Assembly: GCA_021786915.1 (NCBI GenBank) | Contig: JAJYMP010000248.1 | Span: 1-7,501, forward strand | Reading direction: 5' to 3' | Source of the DNA: Chloroflexota bacterium | GTDB lineage: Bacteria > Chloroflexota > Limnocylindria > Limnocylindrales > CSP1-4 | DNA length: 7,501 nucleotides | In this document: positions 5,291-7,501 of the stretch, piece after piece | Position numbering within the stretch: the first letter of the stretch is position 1 | How the letters are laid out: every line of letters begins with the position of its first letter | Notes under the pieces: model-generated | Told to the model about the DNA's origin: nothing | Database searches by the model: none | Seen by the model: only the letters and a program-made list of their open reading frames with translations | Program-made: the position numbers and the translations under genes

Positions 5291-6978
5291 CCCAGCTTGA
5301 GGCGGAGCCCCCGATGGAGGTGGAGCTCAAGTTCCGCATGACGGACGTGGCGACGGGCGAACGGCTCATCGCCGGCGACGAGCTGGGCGGGTTCAGCGCG
5401 CTCGGGCCGGCGCGGACGGCGGAGATCGAGGACCGCTACGTCGACACCGCCGACGGGGCGCTGGCGCGGGCGGGGTACGCGGGCCGGCTCCGGAGCGGCG
5501 ACGGCGGCACGGCGATCACGCTCAAGGGCCTGCGGCGCGTGGACGACGGGGGCGCGGTCCACCGGCGCGAGGAGCTCGAGGGGCCGGCCGTCGAGGGCCA
5601 GCCCGCCGCATCGTGGCCAGCCTCAGACGCGAGGGATGCCGTCGTCCGCCTGGCGGGCGACGAGGCGCTGGGCGAGATCGCCCAGATCCGCCAGACGCGG
5701 CGCAAGCGCGACTACGGGCGTGAGGGCGCGGTGGTCGAGGTGTCGGTCGACGACGTCTCGGTGATGGCCGCGGGCCGGGTCGTCGAGCGCTTCGCGGAGC
5801 TCGAGTTGGAGCTGCGCGAGGGCGACGAGGCGGCGCTGGAGCCACTGGTCGACCTGCTGTCCGAGATCGAGGAGCTGGTCCCGGCGCAGACCTCCAAGCT
5901 GGAGCGGGCGCTGACCGCGGTCCACCGCGAGGAGCCGCCGGCCCTGGTCGGCAGTGCTGCGCCTGCTGCGGTCGCGGTGACGGTGCCCGAGCGCGACAAG
6001 GCGCCGCAGTCGGCCGGCGACGAGCGCCCGGCGCCGCGGCTCACCGCGGGCAAGACCCCCGGCGTCCTGCCCGACGACCACCTCGCGGAGGCCGGGCGCA
6101 AGGTGCTTCGCTTCCACCTCGCTCGCATGTTCGCCCGGGAGGCCGGGACCCGCGAGGGCCGCGAGGCCGAGGAGCTCCACGCCATGCGCGTGGCCACCCG
6201 GCGCCAGCGGGCCGCGTGGCGCGTCTTCGGCCCGGCCTTCGACGAGCGGCGGACGCGACGCCACCGCCAACGGCTGCGCGACGTGGCCGCCGACCTCGGG
6301 GCGGTGCGCGACCTCGATGTCCTGATCGAGGCGGCCGAGGCCTACCAGAAGGGCCAGAGCGCCAAGGAGGCCGCCGCGTTCGAGCCGCTCATCGCCACCT
6401 GGCGAACGCGACGCGAGGCGGCCCGCGTGCTGCTGGTCCATGAGCTCGACTCGAAGCGGTACGCGAAGTGGACCGAGGAGTACGCCGCGTTCGTGCAGGC
6501 CGAGGGCGCGGGATCCCGGCCGGTGGGCCCGACCGAGCCGCACCGCGTCCGCGACGCGATGCCGTCGCGCATCTGGGCTGCCTATGAGGCCGTCCGCGCC
6601 TACGAGCCCGTGATGCGCTGGGCCGACGTCAACACCCTCCACGACCTCCGGATCGCCGCCAAGTGGCTGCGCTACACGCTCGAGTTCGTGCGCGAGGCGC
6701 TGGGCGCCGACGCCGGGCCCGTCATCGAGAAGGTGGTGGCGCTCCAGGACCACCTCGGCTGGCTCCACGACGCCGACGTTGCCGCCGGGCTGGCCCGCAC
6801 GTTCCTCGTGGAGCACGCGGGCGACCTCGACGAGATGGAGAGCGCCGCGATCGGGCGCTACCTCGTGGACCGCGAGCGCGAGCTGGCGCGGCTGCGCCGG
6901 ACCGTCGGGACGACGTGGCGCGGCGTGTCGAGCCTCGCCTTCCGGCGCGCCCTCGGGCGGCTGGTCGCGGGGCTGTAG
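5287..6978 (+). CDS. CYTH-CHAD domain protein (triphosphatase-like domain fused to polyphosphate-binding domain)
   Basis: The 563-residue protein joins two domains tied to polyphosphate. The CYTH domain (about 10-212) begins with the signature EVELK (E11, E13, K15). It continues with DRYVDT (49-54), RLR (67-69), ITLKG (77-81), HRREELEG (92-99), a basic strand QTRRKRDY (136-143), VEVSVDD (150-156), ELELEL (171-176) and SKLERAL (203-209). These charged strands line the tunnel of triphosphate tunnel metalloenzymes such as E. coli YgiF, which hydrolyses inorganic triphosphate. An Ala/Pro linker (214-260) leads to the CHAD domain (about 262-558), with LHAMRVATRRQR (297-308), LHDLRIAAKWLRY (451-463) and LQDHLGWLHD (486-495). 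CHAD domains are helical, basic and bind polyphosphate. The protein is longer than YgiF (433 aa), through its linker and CHAD part. The ATG at 5287 overlaps the ppk1 stop; an in-frame ATG at 5314, right before the signature, is possible. Substrate chain length is not predictable from sequence. Confidence 0.92.
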   Translation: MTQLEAEPPMEVELKFRMTDVATGERLIAGDELGGFSALGPARTAEIEDRYVDTADGALARAGYAGRLRSGDGGTAITLKGLRRVDDGGAVHRREELEGPAVEGQPAASWPASDARDAVVRLAGDEALGEIAQIRQTRRKRDYGREGAVVEVSVDDVSVMAAGRVVERFAELELELREGDEAALEPLVDLLSEIEELVPAQTSKLERALTAVHREEPPALVGSAAPAAVAVTVPERDKAPQSAGDERPAPRLTAGKTPGVLPDDHLAEAGRKVLRFHLARMFAREAGTREGREAEELHAMRVATRRQRAAWRVFGPAFDERRTRRHRQRLRDVAADLGAVRDLDVLIEAAEAYQKGQSAKEAAAFEPLIATWRTRREAARVLLVHELDSKRYAKWTEEYAAFVQAEGAGSRPVGPTEPHRVRDAMPSRIWAAYEAVRAYEPVMRWADVNTLHDLRIAAKWLRYTLEFVREALGADAGPVIEKVVALQDHLGWLHDADVAAGLARTFLVEHAGDLDEMESAAIGRYLVDRERELARLRRTVGTTWRGVSSLAFRRALGRLVAGL

Positions 6979-6983
6979 CCCGG

Positions 6984-7002
6984 CGGGCCAGCCGGCCGCC
7001 CG
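6984..7002. terminator. GC hairpin between convergent CYTH-CHAD and ppx genes
   Basis: CGGGC (6984-6988) pairs with GCCCG (6998-7002) around a 9-base loop that itself contains self-complementary GGCC segments. It occupies the 33-bp gap between the two stop codons. No T-run follows on either strand, so bidirectional termination is only a guess from position. Confidence 0.25.
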
Positions 7003-7011
7003 GTCTCCGCC

Positions 7012-7501
7012 CTAGTCGGATCCGCGCGCCTCCGTCCAGCCGAGCGCCAGCCGGGTGAGGCGGTCGCGCCACGCAGATCCCCCGTGGTCGGGGGCCAGGA
7101 TGGCGCCTTCGCGGATGCCCGCCTCGGACACCCGGAGGCGATCGGCCCGATAGCGCTCGAGGACGGCGTCCACGATGATCGCGCCCGCGGGAAGGATCCG
7201 AGCCCGCTCCGGCCGGATGAGGTGCCGGGTGGCTGCCTCGCCACTGCGCTCGACGGTCAGCATGGCGAGCGCCACGGCGATCCGTCGACGCGTCAGCGAG
7301 CGGTCCACGGCCGTCGCCGGCAGCAGGCGCAGCAGGTTCGACGCGGTGCCGCCGACGGCGACGATCTCGGCCGGGCTGGCCTCGGGTGCATCGCCGATCA
7401 CCCCAGCGACCTCGCGGCGAAGGGCCTCGATCTCGGCCCGCGACGGCGGGTCGGACCGGACGAGCTCGCGCGTGAGCCGGGCGGCGCCGAGCGGCAGCCC
7501 G
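7012..7501 (-). CDS. ppx: Exopolyphosphatase, Ppx/GppA family (C-terminal part; N-terminus outside window)
   Basis: The frame is open from the window edge to a TAG at 7012-7014, giving the last 162 residues. It reads LPLGAARLTREL, then SDPPSRAEIEALRREV, then VAVGGTASNLLRL, then ARILPAGAIIVDAVLERY, then VSEAGIREGAILA. These are in-order hallmarks of the second ASKHA-fold lobe of Ppx/GppA phosphatases; GGTASN is the glycine-rich nucleotide/phosphate loop. Family members release phosphate from polyphosphate ends (Ppx) or convert pppGpp to ppGpp (GppA), and sequence alone does not separate them. The protein ends about 30 residues after the REGAILA segment, so it is the short single-module form without an HD-like C-terminal domain. 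The nearby ppk1 makes polyphosphate the likelier substrate. The catalytic N-terminal lobe is not visible. An internal GTG at 7401 is not a start, because conserved family sequence continues upstream of it. The gene converges on the CYTH-CHAD gene. Confidence 0.9.
   Translation of the reverse strand, partial: GLPLGAARLTRELVRSDPPSRAEIEALRREVAGVIGDAPEASPAEIVAVGGTASNLLRLLPATAVDRSLTRRRIAVALAMLTVERSGEAATRHLIRPERARILPAGAIIVDAVLERYRADRLRVSEAGIREGAILAPDHGGSAWRDRLTRLALGWTEARGSD

Noticed and set aside
5623..6816. A 397-codon minus-strand frame opposite the CYTH-CHAD gene
   Set aside because: It is antisense to clear CYTH and CHAD motifs and looks like a composition shadow with no recognisable domain.
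1..7501. CRISPR array, tRNA, rRNA, insertion sequence, prophage, toxin-antitoxin or attachment site
   Set aside because: No regularly spaced direct repeats, cloverleaf-like sequence, transposase or integrase motifs, or terminal inverted repeats were seen on either strand.

Overview
The window is very GC-rich DNA (above 70% by eye), with codon third positions almost all G or C, occasional GTG starts and short intergenic gaps. That is typical of a high-GC bacterium. The style of the surface lipoprotein (lipobox, Ala/Pro/Ser/Thr-rich linker, Asp-box propeller) and the gene content fit a high-GC Chloroflexota lineage, with Actinomycetota as the alternative. This placement is inference; no rRNA or other marker is present.

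Left part (1-1221, + strand): the tail of an unidentified gene with a Gly/Pro/Ala-rich C-terminus. It is followed by a tight run of three small genes: a DUF971/GBBH-like_N zinc-binding protein, a YbjQ/UPF0145-family protein overlapping it by 4 bp (ATGA), and 2 bp later a GTG-started two-helix membrane protein whose tail carries two 12-residue VDPTTG repeats. This looks like one operon of poorly characterised proteins.

Middle (1251-2918, - strand): a secreted lipoprotein of 555 residues with an N-terminal Cys-containing, probably beta-rich domain and a C-terminal beta-propeller with six Asp-box (BNR-like) motifs. It is transcribed divergently from ppk1. The 203-bp gap between them holds a perfect 14-bp CG-alternating palindrome next to an extended -10-like element, and a separate small inverted repeat.

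Right part (3122-7501): a polyphosphate module. Polyphosphate kinase ppk1 (722 aa, both catalytic histidines present) overlaps by ATGA a 563-residue CYTH-CHAD fusion, which pairs a triphosphate-tunnel phosphohydrolase-type domain with a polyphosphate-binding helical domain. Converging from the opposite strand is the C-terminal half of a Ppx/GppA-family exopolyphosphatase, cut by the window end. Synthesis, binding or short-chain hydrolysis, and degradation of polyphosphate are thus encoded side by side.

I found no rRNA, tRNA, CRISPR array, insertion sequence or phage signature. Apart from the 203-bp divergent gap, no stretch lacks a gene, so no non-coding stretch of 300 bases exists. Everything here can be related to known families except the small membrane protein and the N-terminal domain of the lipoprotein. 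I see no clearly new system; the nearest candidate is the compact polyphosphate locus with a divergent propeller lipoprotein.
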